Assembly (NCBI GenBank): GCA_037179385.1
Contig: CM074193.1
Coordinates: forward strand, 45,909,082 to 45,973,081
DNA length: 64,000 nucleotides
Direction of reading: 5' to 3'
DNA from: Holothuria scabra
Lineage: Eukaryota; Echinodermata; Holothuroidea; Aspidochirotida; Holothuriidae
Shown: in pieces, positions 22,923 to 35,000 of the stretch
How positions within the stretch are numbered: position 1 is the stretch's first letter
Layout of the letters: each line of letters begins with the position of its first letter
Notes under the pieces: model-generated
The model's database searches: none
The model's input: only the letters and a program-made list of their open reading frames with translations
What the model was told of the DNA's origin: nothing
Program-made: the position numbers and the translations under genes

Positions 22923-25900
22923 TTAGCTATAAACATGGTGCAAACAGTTTATTACATCTATAGCTGTAAATTCTGAAATTCTGTGCCAAAGTAAAGACAA
23001 CAACTTACTTAACCTTTTGACTTCCTGATTACTTGTTGGAAACATGAGGCAAATGAGTACAACGAAGGGTATTTGAGTATTCATGTTATATTTATGAATA
23101 TTTATGAAAGATTTGAATACCAATTATAACACATTCTTATCAGACATAGCAAAATAAATCTATTCATTTCGTTCTTTTCAACCTTCTAAGTAGCTATTTA
23201 CATATTGCACACCAGGCTGTAAGGAATACTTAATCTTGCTCCAAAGTCCCTTCCCCCTCCCCCATCATAACCCCTTGACCAACCCCCTCCCCAGTCTCAT
23301 CTTGCTACATAACACTGACTTCATGGTGCAGAACCTATTTTAGCCATGGTTTGATTGTGACCTAATCTTGTGTGTTATATTGCACCCACATGTTAAGTAT
23401 AACTCTGGCAAGCATTGTACATTGTCAAGCAGAATTTCTATACATTTTGTAAAATTTCTTGTCATTTTGGTCCAGTATTTTTTTTTATAAAACTTCTAGT
23501 AAAAGGTCTACACTCAAGGAGTAATCCAGATAAATCTACCATTTTTGGTAATAAATCTGTGTAACCAATCACTCTTCCACCCCCTCCCATCTCTCCCATA
23601 TCCCCCCATTCCCCATTGTGGGTCTTGTGGAATTAGTGGTGTAGCCCCATGCTCTGCTATTATAATTACTGTCCACCTTGTCCTTACCTTACAAGCACTC
23701 TTGTCTGGACCACCATGTCCCCATGGCCAGCTTTAATGTTACCTTTTGCAACATTGAGAAAAGATAGTGTAAAAAACTCTAATACCAGAAGTTGGGAAAA
23801 TATGAAATATGTTTAATTTTTCTGCAAACCACTCTTGGGCTGAATTATGATGCTGAGCCTGTATTACCACTTAGTACTTAACCCCTATTTTGTAAACCCC
23901 AATATATACATTAAATAAGATAAGACTAAATTTACAGAGTGCTAGCTTCTTACAAAACCTAGCTTATGATATTGTTAAAACATTCGGACACTGTAACACT
24001 TCTATGGTAATTATGTGATCTCTTGCAGTTTCCAACCATCTTTACCATTTATAGGCATATTCAGTTTTTTTTTTCTTTTTTTTTTTATGTGAGGCTGCCT
24101 TTAAACAAACTTGTTTCTCATCACTGGCCAGGCCGATTTTGGATACCAGGTGGACATTAATAAATTTGTTGTTAATGAATTAAAACCTCCTAGGCTAACA
24201 TAATCATTTTCATAGTTTGTAAGAAAATTTGAGTCTCTAAAACAGCTTTTTGGAAGATTTTTGCGAAACAATATAGCACCAAATCGATCTGACCAAATCC
24301 CACATTCCAAATTTGTCAACTTGACAAGAACATTTTGCATACACGATGTACAATACAAAATAGGACACAAAAGAACACAATGCAAATTAATTTGTAATAA
24401 AGAAAAATTAAAATAAAATATAAAAAAGATGACAGATGTTTCTGACTCAGTGATGAGAATCATTTTTTTATGCAGTTCAATCATACAATAGTATTAGGCA
24501 GTGGTCATTTTTGTATGGTTACACTTAAGATAAACTCTTTAATCAAATAAGGCAGAATACCTCATCAGTACCAGCTTTTTCACAAACTGGCCTGAGTATG
24601 CACAGGTCCTAAAAACCTGGTTATTGACAGGATCAGTCCAGTATTCTAAACATAATTAAGAGGAAGTTTAACCAAAAGTTCAATTTTCATATAAGAAAGA
24701 GGAATCAAATCTACACAGTGTGGTGAAAATTCCATTCAAATCGGACATGTATTTCTCAAGATATCGGTAAATGAAGTCAGCAGATTTTTGTTCCAAAGTG
24801 AGTTGAGGGCAGCAGAGCTTATATCACTTCCTCACATTGACAAGGAATGCTTCGTTTCCCTTGTTTTATCAGATCGTGTGTTGACCTTCAAGTTAATAGG
24901 AATAGGACCCCCCTGTGGGGGATGTAAAGTTTGTAAAGTTGGCATGCCACTTGTGCAACCACATTTTAGTATTAATATGGGATTGCTGAGGAGAAAATTG
25001 AATATAAAGTTTAAAGAAAAACAAAAAACTGTGCACTAATGTGGGGATATGATGTCATATGTGCTTGCTTCAAGTTTACTTTTTTTTGAAAATGGGAAAA
25101 TTTAAGTGCTCATATCTTGAAAACCACACATCATATTTCAATGCAAATTTCACCAAAATGCTCAGAATAAGTACCCCTATAACATACCAAATCCTGTTGT
25201 GACTTTAAACCCTTCTATTAAAGGGAGGTATTCATCAGTCCAGACAGTTCCTACTCTCACAGTCTACTTGCTTAAAGCGGGAGTGGCTAGAGAGTGAGAA
25301 ACAATGTTTCATAGTCTCTTTGAGACAATGTTCGTTTCTGATGGGTAATCTTGCTTTAATATGCCAAATTCTGATCTCAATAGTTCTATCAACCAGGATT
25401 TGTGTTGCATTATCCAAATTCCAAAGAGACCTATTCCTTACATTCCTCTTGTTAACATTTCGTTGACAAATTGCTTTAAAAATTTTACTTCTTAAAAACT
25501 TGCTTCAATCTGAGGGAAATGTGTAGACTTTAACAATACTTCCATCCAACAATGAACAAGGCCATATTGAGGCTTACAGTTTAATCCTTTTTTCTAGTTG
25601 TTCCATAGAAATTCTTATTATAAGCTTGTCCATTGGCAGGAACAAACCTCCAACTTAAAGGATACACAAACAATGCCTTTGTTTAGGGATTACTTGGAAA
25701 AGAATGGAAGGGATTGTACATATTGTTTGAAAAATTTGTTCATTGTATCTCCTTATCTAGCAACTCCCTGCTTGAAGCCCCTCCCCTCAGGTGTCTTAAA
25801 CTCATCCTTTCCCAGACAAAATTCTACTTCCTTGCTTCAGGGGATACCCTGATGAGTTTTCAAGGTTTTAATGCTTAACCAGAACACTCTTGGTGCATTC

Positions 25901-26944
25901 TGTGGGAAATGATCTACAATCTAATTTGTAATTAGATGTCAATCAAAGAGCTATCCCAATGCAGATTTTTGGTTGACATCTGGTAAAATTATAGTTTTGG
26001 GTGATGCCTTTACTAAAGCTAGTGCCCTGAGCCATTCCTTCTTCCAAATTTTGCTGCTTGAATAGCAGACCCACCACCTAAGAAAAAGCCATTGCATCAA
26101 CAAGATTAGTTGCCATAGCAACTCCCTGCATGATTAATGTGGGGGAATCGGCATGATTATTGCAAATACAATGCAACAGGGTATTAAGTCAACAAAACTT
26201 AACTTAATTCTACAGGAACCAAGAGAAGAGGGCAACATTTTATTAGGGGAGGGGGGAAAATTTGTAAGGATGTATTAACTCAATGGCATCTTGAAACTGA
26301 GGAGACAAAAATTTTTCTAAATTCAACCACATGCAATGCCCCAATATCAATGTCAGCCCCCTCCCCTTTGCTTGTCGATAGGCCTGTGTCATTTTATGAG
26401 TAGCTTCCTCTAAACTGCTTCACAGCAGTGGTAACTTCTGATACTTGGTTGCAGTTTATACCTTTCACACAAAATTATGTAATACCTTTTCCACAACATT
26501 ATGTGCAAAACACTGTACATCACATGCTTACATACACTGTGTTGTGAAGTAATGATGAATTTGTAATTTTAAATTAAAATGAAAACTGTAACATTTGTAC
26601 ATTCGAAAATACAGAATTCTTTTACCACATTTTACCGTGAAAAATATTTTGGAATAATATTTTCCTTCTTGATCCATACTCTGATCAGAAGGTTTAGAAT
26701 GTTATGGATTGCCTTGTTCATGCAAAGTTCTAAGGCACTGTTTGGTCTAACAATGAATATTATATATTAACATTTTTCAATATTTTAAGTATATAATATA
26801 TAATAAACCATATGAACAATATAAAAAAATAATTGAAATTTGCATAACATTAACCACAACAATACTTTTCTTACATTCACATCAATTACACTGTACAAAA
26901 AATTTCTTCAGAAACCTATGAATTCACCTAGGAAATTTAAGAGC

Positions 26945-27185
26945 CGGAGTTGAGTACACCTGTCCCAAGTCCTGAGCTGAGTCTGAGTCCAAGTCTGAGG
27001 TCTGAGTTCAAGCTAAGCCAAGCCCAGAAGGTCTTGAGTCCAAACTGTGTTCGAGTCAGCCAGGATCCAATTCCAAGCCACTCCTAATCCAGGGAGGTCC
27101 CGAGTAAGAGTCAAGTCTGAGTCCACAAAAAATTGGACTCTGAGTCTGAGTCCAAGTCTTTGCTTGAGTCCTCCAGCCCTGCTAA
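26945..27185. repeat. GAGTC/CAAGTC-rich degenerate minisatellite
   Basis: Imperfect repeats of GAGTCTGAGTCCAAGTC with interruptions. No reading-frame conservation. Confidence 0.6.
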
Positions 27186-28014
27186 GAATACAGAAGAATT
27201 TCTTAAAGCCCTATGGCACTAATAATAACTATACATTAATTTGATCACTCATCTCTTCCACCGTAAGTAATTAAGCCTCATAAACATTTCAGTTTTTAAT
27301 TTTGTCCTGTGACCATTCCTCCCATCAAGTCTCACTAGTACCCCATGTTTATACATTTATTTACTAATGTCCAAAAATGGTGAGTGCTGCAAACAACCAT
27401 TACTTGTACAATACACATCCTATATCAGACGCAGAGATTCATGCTCACTACACATCGATAAAGTGCAGTCCAAAAAATTTGTGAAATGATTAACAATGTT
27501 ATTTGCCAGCATCATTTGGGACATACAGCATGAATTTACTAAAATGAGAAATTTTTTAGCAAAGAATGGACAAGGTGTAAGTTTCTTTTTGGCCTATTGA
27601 AGATCATCTGCAATGTCTGATTCTTTTCATCCAGTCCCTAACAAGATCACATGCAGGGACCACAGAGGTGGGTTGGGGAGCTTTAGCCTCCCCCCCCCCC
27701 AATTCTTCTACTGTTGGCATTTTGGGGCACCTTCCATTGCTATTACATTGCTGAACATACTGGGCCATTTGTTGATTCCCCCCCCCCCATTTAAAAATTT
27801 GCTCCGCAACACCTGACGTGACAGACCCACAATGAAAAGATCTGTGGTTCAAGCAGGCGGTCATGTTCATTCTAAAGGATTGGTCGCAACCACAGAAATT
27901 TTCAATTTGTGACCTGATTTGATATTTGTATGAAAACCAAATTTGAATTTTTTATGTGCACGTCTTAAAGACACCATCTGCTAATATGAAGTCATGAAAT
28001 CATTTAGTTTACAC

Positions 28015-28638
28015 TTTATTTTCCAAGTTAACCTTGACAGAAATCACACATTTACACAAGCTGGCAAATTTTTGGCTCTTTCTGACCAGCCATGGTGAAG
28101 ATTTCAAAACTCACAAATTCAGACAGTAATCTGACCCAAAATTGCTGTAGAGTGACCCATTCTTTAATGGGCCTTGGGAAAAAAGTCCCTGGGTGTAGAA
28201 CTTTGAGAGAAACATTTGTTTTGTCCTTTAGCCCTTTCATTTCTTCCTCATGAAACAAGAAAAGTTCAGTATTGTGGTCAGGTATAAATATTTTTTGGCC
28301 ATGATAAAATGAAAATCCCAAAAGCAGAGCCACGACCAAACCAACCTCATATGCTACATACATTATGGACATGCACCCAGCAAAGAAACATTTGGCAGCA
28401 ATTGCTGCTACACTATGAGTGGAATGAGTTAGTAACCCTTTACTGGAGAGAATTGTAGGGATACCACATGGGTGAAAATATCCAACAAACCAAATTCAAA
28501 TTCACATTTTCAAATATTTTGATTTGCCAGAGGAAACTGTCACTTCATACTTGCTAGCCTGGCAAAAGGATGGCAGGAATCTGGCAAGTATTACTCCAAC
28601 ACTTATGATATCCGAGCAAAATGTCTGCCAAGTTCTTC
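28015..28638 (-). other. LRRK1-like 3' UTR with candidate poly(A) signal
   Basis: The minus strand has AATAAA at 28020-28015, about 620 nt past the stop codon of the kinase gene. An open frame of about 106 codons at 28052-28372 has no recognisable feature and is taken as chance within the UTR. Confidence 0.45.
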
Positions 28639-29042
28639 TCAACATTCACTTTCCCTTGGTTGCAGTGTACGATGTAGCTCCCAAGGCTGCGTATTCCATA
28701 ACAAAAGGAAATTTGCATCCCATTCACTCCCTTGGAGCCTGGGTGGTGCATTTTCAAAACTGCAAAATATGTCTGTGAAGCGTTTTCCTACTGTGATGAG
28801 TCCACGGTTAGCTGCATTCGTATTGGCTGAATTGTCCATGTGGTCAGGTGACACAAGTGGCCGACTGTTTAAGAAACCATCCCTAGAGAAACCCAATATA
28901 AATTGGACTGGTCCTTGATGACAATTGATGACATGGAGGGCACTCTTTGACAATGTGTTGATCAAAATCAATTGACCACCCTTGATTCCGACATAGAGGA
29001 TTTGGTTTTGCAAACACATAGAGCTGACTTGGCAGGATGTAG
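28639..29042 (-). CDS. LRRK1: LRRK1-like exon 19 (terminal, WD40 end)
   Basis: Acceptor TTCCTTCCATAG. Encodes MCLQNQILYVGIKGGQLILI (WD40 blade like LRRK2 CLQKN...GGGHILLLD), LITVGKRFTDI and FLLLWNTQPWELHRTL, ending PRESEC-stop at 28641-28639. Confidence 0.87.
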
Positions 29043-32000
29043 CTATGGAAGGAAGAAATAATGATTTGACTTAGCACCAATCACTAGTAAGATCCCCCTC
29101 CCCGAACAGTGGTGACTCAAATACGTGTCATTTTATCCCAGGGGTGTGTCAAAGTTCTCCAAATGTGCTGTCATTGCCAACTTAAGTTAGAGGTGTGGCA
29201 TAAATCCCTCATATTCTAAATGAAACGTGTCAAAGTCTATGAAATGCTGGGTCATCTGCATGACAAAAGGGTGTGTCTATGCAAAAATGATTAACCCTAC
29301 CTAACATTGGGTTTAAAGGGACATCGTACAATTGAAAAGTGCATGAATGGGTTGTGCAGCAAAACAAAAAAGTTGTCAAATGTAGGAGAAAAGGGTTTAA
29401 AAACTGACAGGCCTGGAAGGAGTAATTTATACAGAGAAAGGGGTCTTACTTTTCAACCAACAGCAACATGTCAGGTTGTGCCATTATTGTCATCTCCCTG
29501 TCAATACCCCTGTTCATGCCCTACATGCCCCTGGGGTTAGATAATGGGGTTAGGGGGCAGACTAGATGATGTAAGAGGATGTAGTAACTACTTAAATCGA
29601 TTGTCAGAATGTTAAGTATTTAGGATAGTGAAATTTGCCCTCACAAAGATTTTAAATCAACCAATGGGCATTGAGGATGTCCAGAGGATCAGGAATGTCC
29701 CTGACCCCTCTTTCTTATTTTATATTGGAATGGACTCTACTTGAATTTTACTTCTTGGGAAATAACCACCTCAAAGCTAGTGGTATCAAAGCATATAAAT
29801 AGCAAACTGGCTCCTTAGGAAGGCAGCTGAACATTCCAGACTGACAAACCTGCATGACAACTGTAAAGAAAAGGAATGCTGACTGCATTTCATTTTTAGG
29901 GAGGGGGAGGGGGAAAGATTTAAGGGTCATAAGAAGTTTTTTAACATGATATAACAAGCCTGAAGTAAAAGCTTTAAGTTTAATACAACACATATTTTAC
30001 AGAGGAACAAAAGAGGGTTTCTCATCTTTAAATGGATTGCAAAGAACATTACTTCCCCCTAGATCCTCACTGTCTGTCCGTCCATGCACCCCTTATTTCT
30101 TTCTACATTCTTTATTTCTTTCTCCATCTACTATTTCTTTCCCCATCCCTTATTCCCATCTCCATTCCATATTTCACTCTCCCTAGAAGAGTAGTTTATA
30201 TCTACTTGTCACTTACCACCTGTAGAGCTTCTCCTGAAAGCTTGCATCACTTTATTACCCTTTTCTGTTCCTGAAGTTTCTTTCTCAAGTATTTCTACAA
30301 CATCAATTTGCGATTCAATCTTTTTAGTTCTAGGGTTCCAGTGGTAAACAACAGCATCTGCATGAGACAAAATTTTCACCATAAATAATTATAAAGGCAG
30401 CAACAGATACCGAGGAATTTAATTAAGCATGGCAAATTCCCAGGTCTTGAAGTTCCTCATGTGAATTTTCAATTTTCAATTTTCAGTCATACATTAACAT
30501 AGAGCGGGAGGTCCATTCTTCATTTAAGTATGGAATGGTTTCTGCTATTCAAACTCCAAGTTGTCTAAGCTTTCTTCCCCAACCCATTTTCATAAAGGAG
30601 ATTTTATCTATAGGATAACATACCCAACGATAAAAATCCTCAATCACCCAACTGATATGTTGATTAGGGTGCCAGATCCTTTTTTTTCAGAACTCCAGTT
30701 TATTGCCCCCTCCTCTGTTGTGGCACTTGGCCACCCTGTTTGGCAAATTATGGTGCACCAAAGACACAACAACGGTTCAAAACCACATTACATCAAAGAT
30801 GTATTAAGTAAGACTGACCTGGGTAAACACTAGACCAGACTTGAGGAGTTGCTACAGGTTTGATATCTGTCACCAAATGTTGAACGCAGGCCACAAGATT
30901 GGTATCATGGAAGTGTGAGAGGACCTCAACTGGCTGGGCCAGGTTGGTGGCTTCTAGGACAGTGACTTTACCCTCCTCATGGCCACACCAAACTTGAAAG
31001 GAGCTGTGGATGTCAAAATATAAGAAAAATGCAAATGCAATGTTTCTTAACAAAAGCGGAGACCAGGTATTCGGCCTAGGATTAGAGCATCTGCCTCTGA
31101 CCATGGGGTCAAAGCTTCAGGTTCCCTATTTGAGTTTTGAGTTTTACAACTTTACATGGAACCTACTGTCATTGTAATAAAATTTACTACAGTAACTTTT
31201 GTCATTATGTCATTCTTGTGCCATGTTTTTGTTTCCCAGTATTGGGTATTAGGCTATGAAGATGGTGGGGGGAGAGGGATGGGGATGGGGAAGGGGGATG
31301 GGGAAGGGGGATAAGATTCCAACCACTCACCACCTTTCACTCAAATGCAATTTTCTGAACTCATATCACAAAGTCAAATATGAACCTGAATTACTGTGAT
31401 CAAATACTTACTTTTCCCTCAAACCAACAATGGTCAGAGCTGTGATGTCACTGATGAGTTCTGCATATTGAAACGACCCTGCTTCCTCGGCTGGTAGTCC
31501 ATCAGATTCCTTCTGTAGGATGAGTTGGTTATCAGCTGTGATGGCCACCAGTTGAAGTTGGGGTATATGACACATGTGGGTGACATTGTGTGCCTTGCTA
31601 TGCGACTGGTGACAGTAATACTGCAGGACTTCATGGCAGGATTCACCACTGGGATTGACAAAAAGTGACACCAGAGGTGAGACCACAAATCGGCAAATGA
31701 CATGATAGGTTAAACCACTGTTGTCCAATCCAAATGGCCTAGTTCATGACTGGCACTTACAGGGTTAACCAATGGCATTGTAAACAAGGATGACATGACT
31801 TACCACAGACAGCCTTACGTGTTAGAGGCTTCGACACTGGTAGTAAAATAACAATGACACACTGGCAAAGCCAGGATGAAGGTTGTAGCCTGTGAGGGGA
31901 GCAGGAGGGAGCAGGTAGCGTCTGCCCCTGACATTTCCAAATCATACATACACCACAATCACAAATCTTGGAGGTACTCTACATAAGTGGTGTCTGAACC

Positions 32001-35000
32001 ATCTCCCTTAGAATTTTGTAAGACTTGAGGTTTTTTGTTTGGGGTGGTCAACTGCAGGACCTGCTGCTGGCCTGGAGGTTGGATCCCTCCTTGAGAAATG
32101 TTCTAATATTTAAGTACCCTAAGGTGCAATCTGGTTCAACATTTAGCACCATTTGAAGTCACTGTCTTTGATGGATTGCAAAATAATTTTTTCATAATTT
32201 GATTGGGAGGATGGCACCCTTTGGCTACGTCAATGCAATGACAGGATTTTCAACTGGCATCAGTTACATCATTGGAGTGATTTTCATTGGAGTGAACACT
32301 AGTATTGTGGTTCCAGGATTCAACAATGTTACCAAGAGTACAACTGCATGATATATAATAGGTACTTTGAATGTATTAGGGAATTACTGCTGGTATAAAA
32401 CAATTTTTCCACGCCTACATTGTGTAAGTACTATGGGCTCAACCACAGGTACCCAAAGGCATAGCCTCACAGATAGCACACCTCACAGTGAGGTACTTCA
32501 TAATAAACATGCCACCTTTTAAGAAAATTTGAGTTGGAGAGAAATCAAAACGAAATCTGCATCAGTAAAAAAGAAAGCCAACCACCCCCTCCCTCTCGTA
32601 CATGTTATGTTGAATACAATGAGTTCATTACTGCCACATACAAACATAAAACATATTCTTAGCCAAAATTATCTTGTAGGCAATGCAAGGACCTAAACAG
32701 AGTAGAGAGCTAGGGTGGGACTTCTCCTTGATAATTTAAAATGTGTTTCCAAAATTAGAAATGTATAGTAGTGCAAGGCATACAAAATAATACTCATGAA
32801 TGGTTTTTATCTTTTTAAAATCTCCTCTGGAGTAGTAAGTGACTATGAGGTAAACGACATTGAATCGGTACTTTTGGCTAGGAGTTGTGACTGTCAAGCC
32901 AAGTTTTTCAAAACACCTACTTGAAAACCTTGATGTATCCAGTAGTGAGAGCCAGCCACATCATTTCTCCTACAGCACAAATGCATTGTACCACAGAATC
33001 AGTGATGGTGACCTGCAGCCTCGTAGTATCATCACCAAGGGACTTCTCAAGGGGCAGCAAAGAGAGTTTGCTAGAGGTATCACCAACCATCTCCATCATG
33101 CACAGTACACTTGTTGAAGCTGAAGATAGATGCAAGCATGGCACTTAAAACGATTTGATAATAACAAAATATTGTATTTAAGTGAGCACAAATAGCAAAC
33201 GAAGGAAGCAGCCGTAATTCAAAATATAATAATTCAGTCTTCGCAAAAGTTTTATCTCCTCAAATCATGATGCATTAAGAGTTATAGAAGATGCATCATT
33301 TGAATTTTCGAAAGTTTGGATGAACAAATTATTACTGAGGAACAAATAGTTGGATTTCTCTATGTGAAAAATAATTTCTTGAAAAGAAGACTCTTGTACT
33401 GCCTTATTTTGAAGAAGAAACCATCAGTAAAAACTCAATATGACCCTTTCATAAAAGAATTTTGTTAAATTTTTGTTCCAGTCACATACCTCCTTCAAAA
33501 GATAAATCCAGCACACATGCATCTTTTATGGAGGTATCTTCCTCCAGTGAAAATACATCCATCAAGGTCGTGAACTCTGGCATCTGGGCAACCTCTTTAA
33601 CCTGTATCATGTACGGTCTGTCTCTGGGCTCTTGAGACCAGCACCACAGCATTAAATCCAAAATATATGTTGGGTAAGCCTTCTCCTATTAAAAACAATA
33701 GGGATATATCTTTAGCTCTTTCGTTAGGAAAATTAAGACCGAACACATCGACAAAACTGAAATTCTATCTGCACAGAAGGGATAGAAGGGTCTAACACCT
33801 ACCTTCTGAAGGGTTCAACACACACCATAAGTAGAATATCCACTGGAGGGTGAAATACCCACTGAAGGTGCAATACTCACCGTAAAGTAACATACCATTT
33901 AGACGGTATAATAGCCACCAAAGGACACTCCTTTAAAGTTGGGTGAGGTTTTATGGCTCACTTTCTACAAAACTGGTTCAAGTTGAGCCAGCCAAAGCCC
34001 TTTTTCAGTTTTGTCTCAATGGCTTGTTTTCCCTACTCCAATGCTTATAGCCCCTGTGGGCTGGGGGTTGTAGAATATGCCCATAGTATTTCTCGTCTGT
34101 CATAAGAGGCAACTAAAGGGAAACCAAATTTGAAATTGAACAACACTTAAAAATTTTCAGAAACTTGGAAAACTGAAAAATTTAAACAGAACTTTCTATC
34201 TAGTTGACTGACTTTATACAACACATTCGTTTTGGTGTGTCATTAAATCTCATCGAACTAACTAACACACAGTTATGCTGAGCACCAGGCACAATGGCAG
34301 TAGGTTCCATTTTTAAAGTCTTTGGTATGACACAGCCTGGAGAAAAGCTACAGACCTCCCATCTGCAAGTCAAATGGTCAGCTCATCTTAAACCAATTGT
34401 TAAAAACTGGGCTGTAAAAGTCCATCTAACTAACTGCCTTGACTTTAAATTGTTTGAGTGCATACTGAAAAACAACTGAGGGTCTGCTTAACAGGGAACA
34501 CCAGAACAGTCATGCCTTACATGTCATTACAGAGTACAGCTAGCAAACTGAATGTCAATTAAAGTGAAATCATCAAATATATTAGAACTATTTGATTATT
34601 AGTATTCCTAGAGAGTATGAGGTGCCACAGTCCCTTTAATCCAAACATTCTTACCTTGTGTGACAAGGATGAGGTGTCACAGTCCCTTTAATCCAAACAT
34701 TCTTACCTTGTGTGACAAGGATGAGGTGTCACAGTTCCTTTAATCCAAACATTCTTACCTTGTGTGACAAGGATGAGGTGTCACAGTTCCTCTAATCCAT
34801 ACATTCTTACCTTGTATGACAAGGATGAGGTGTCACAGTCCCTCTAATCCATACATTCTTACCTTGTGTGACAAGGATGAGGTGCCACAGTCCCTTTAAT
34901 CCATACATTCTTACCTTGTGTGACAAGGTTGGTCTCTGGCCTTCTATGATGTAATGTTTGATAATCTGAGCCAGTCTGCCGACACCCTGGCCGAGAGCAG

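Larger units (their letters stand above)
20971..28014. other. intergenic repeat-rich region between convergent genes
   Basis: No exon, RNA gene or operator is supported. Contents that can be named: a TTAA-flanked MITE (21790-22035), a 20-G run (22231-22250), a SINE fragment with GGTTA repeats (22808-22922), C-rich stretches (23240-23300, 23575-23610, 27690-27790) and a GAGTC-rich degenerate minisatellite (26945-27185). The open frames here are short and lack codon structure. Confidence 0.5.

Noticed and set aside
24788..25039. 83-codon plus-strand frame in the intergenic region
   Set aside because: No domain, no splice or promoter support, and AT-rich codon use like the surrounding non-coding DNA.
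28052..28372. 106-codon minus-strand frame after the kinase stop
   Set aside because: No recognisable domain and it lies before the likely poly(A) signal; treated as 3' UTR.
31745..31945. Extra WD40 exon between exons 16 and 17
   Set aside because: The frame lacks WD40 character, and joining 32921 directly to 31648 already preserves phase.
34807..34914. In-frame extension of kinase exon 14 into the 52-bp repeat
   Set aside because: The donor GTAAGAATG at 34914 keeps phase with exon 15 and kinase homology; the extension is intron read-through.
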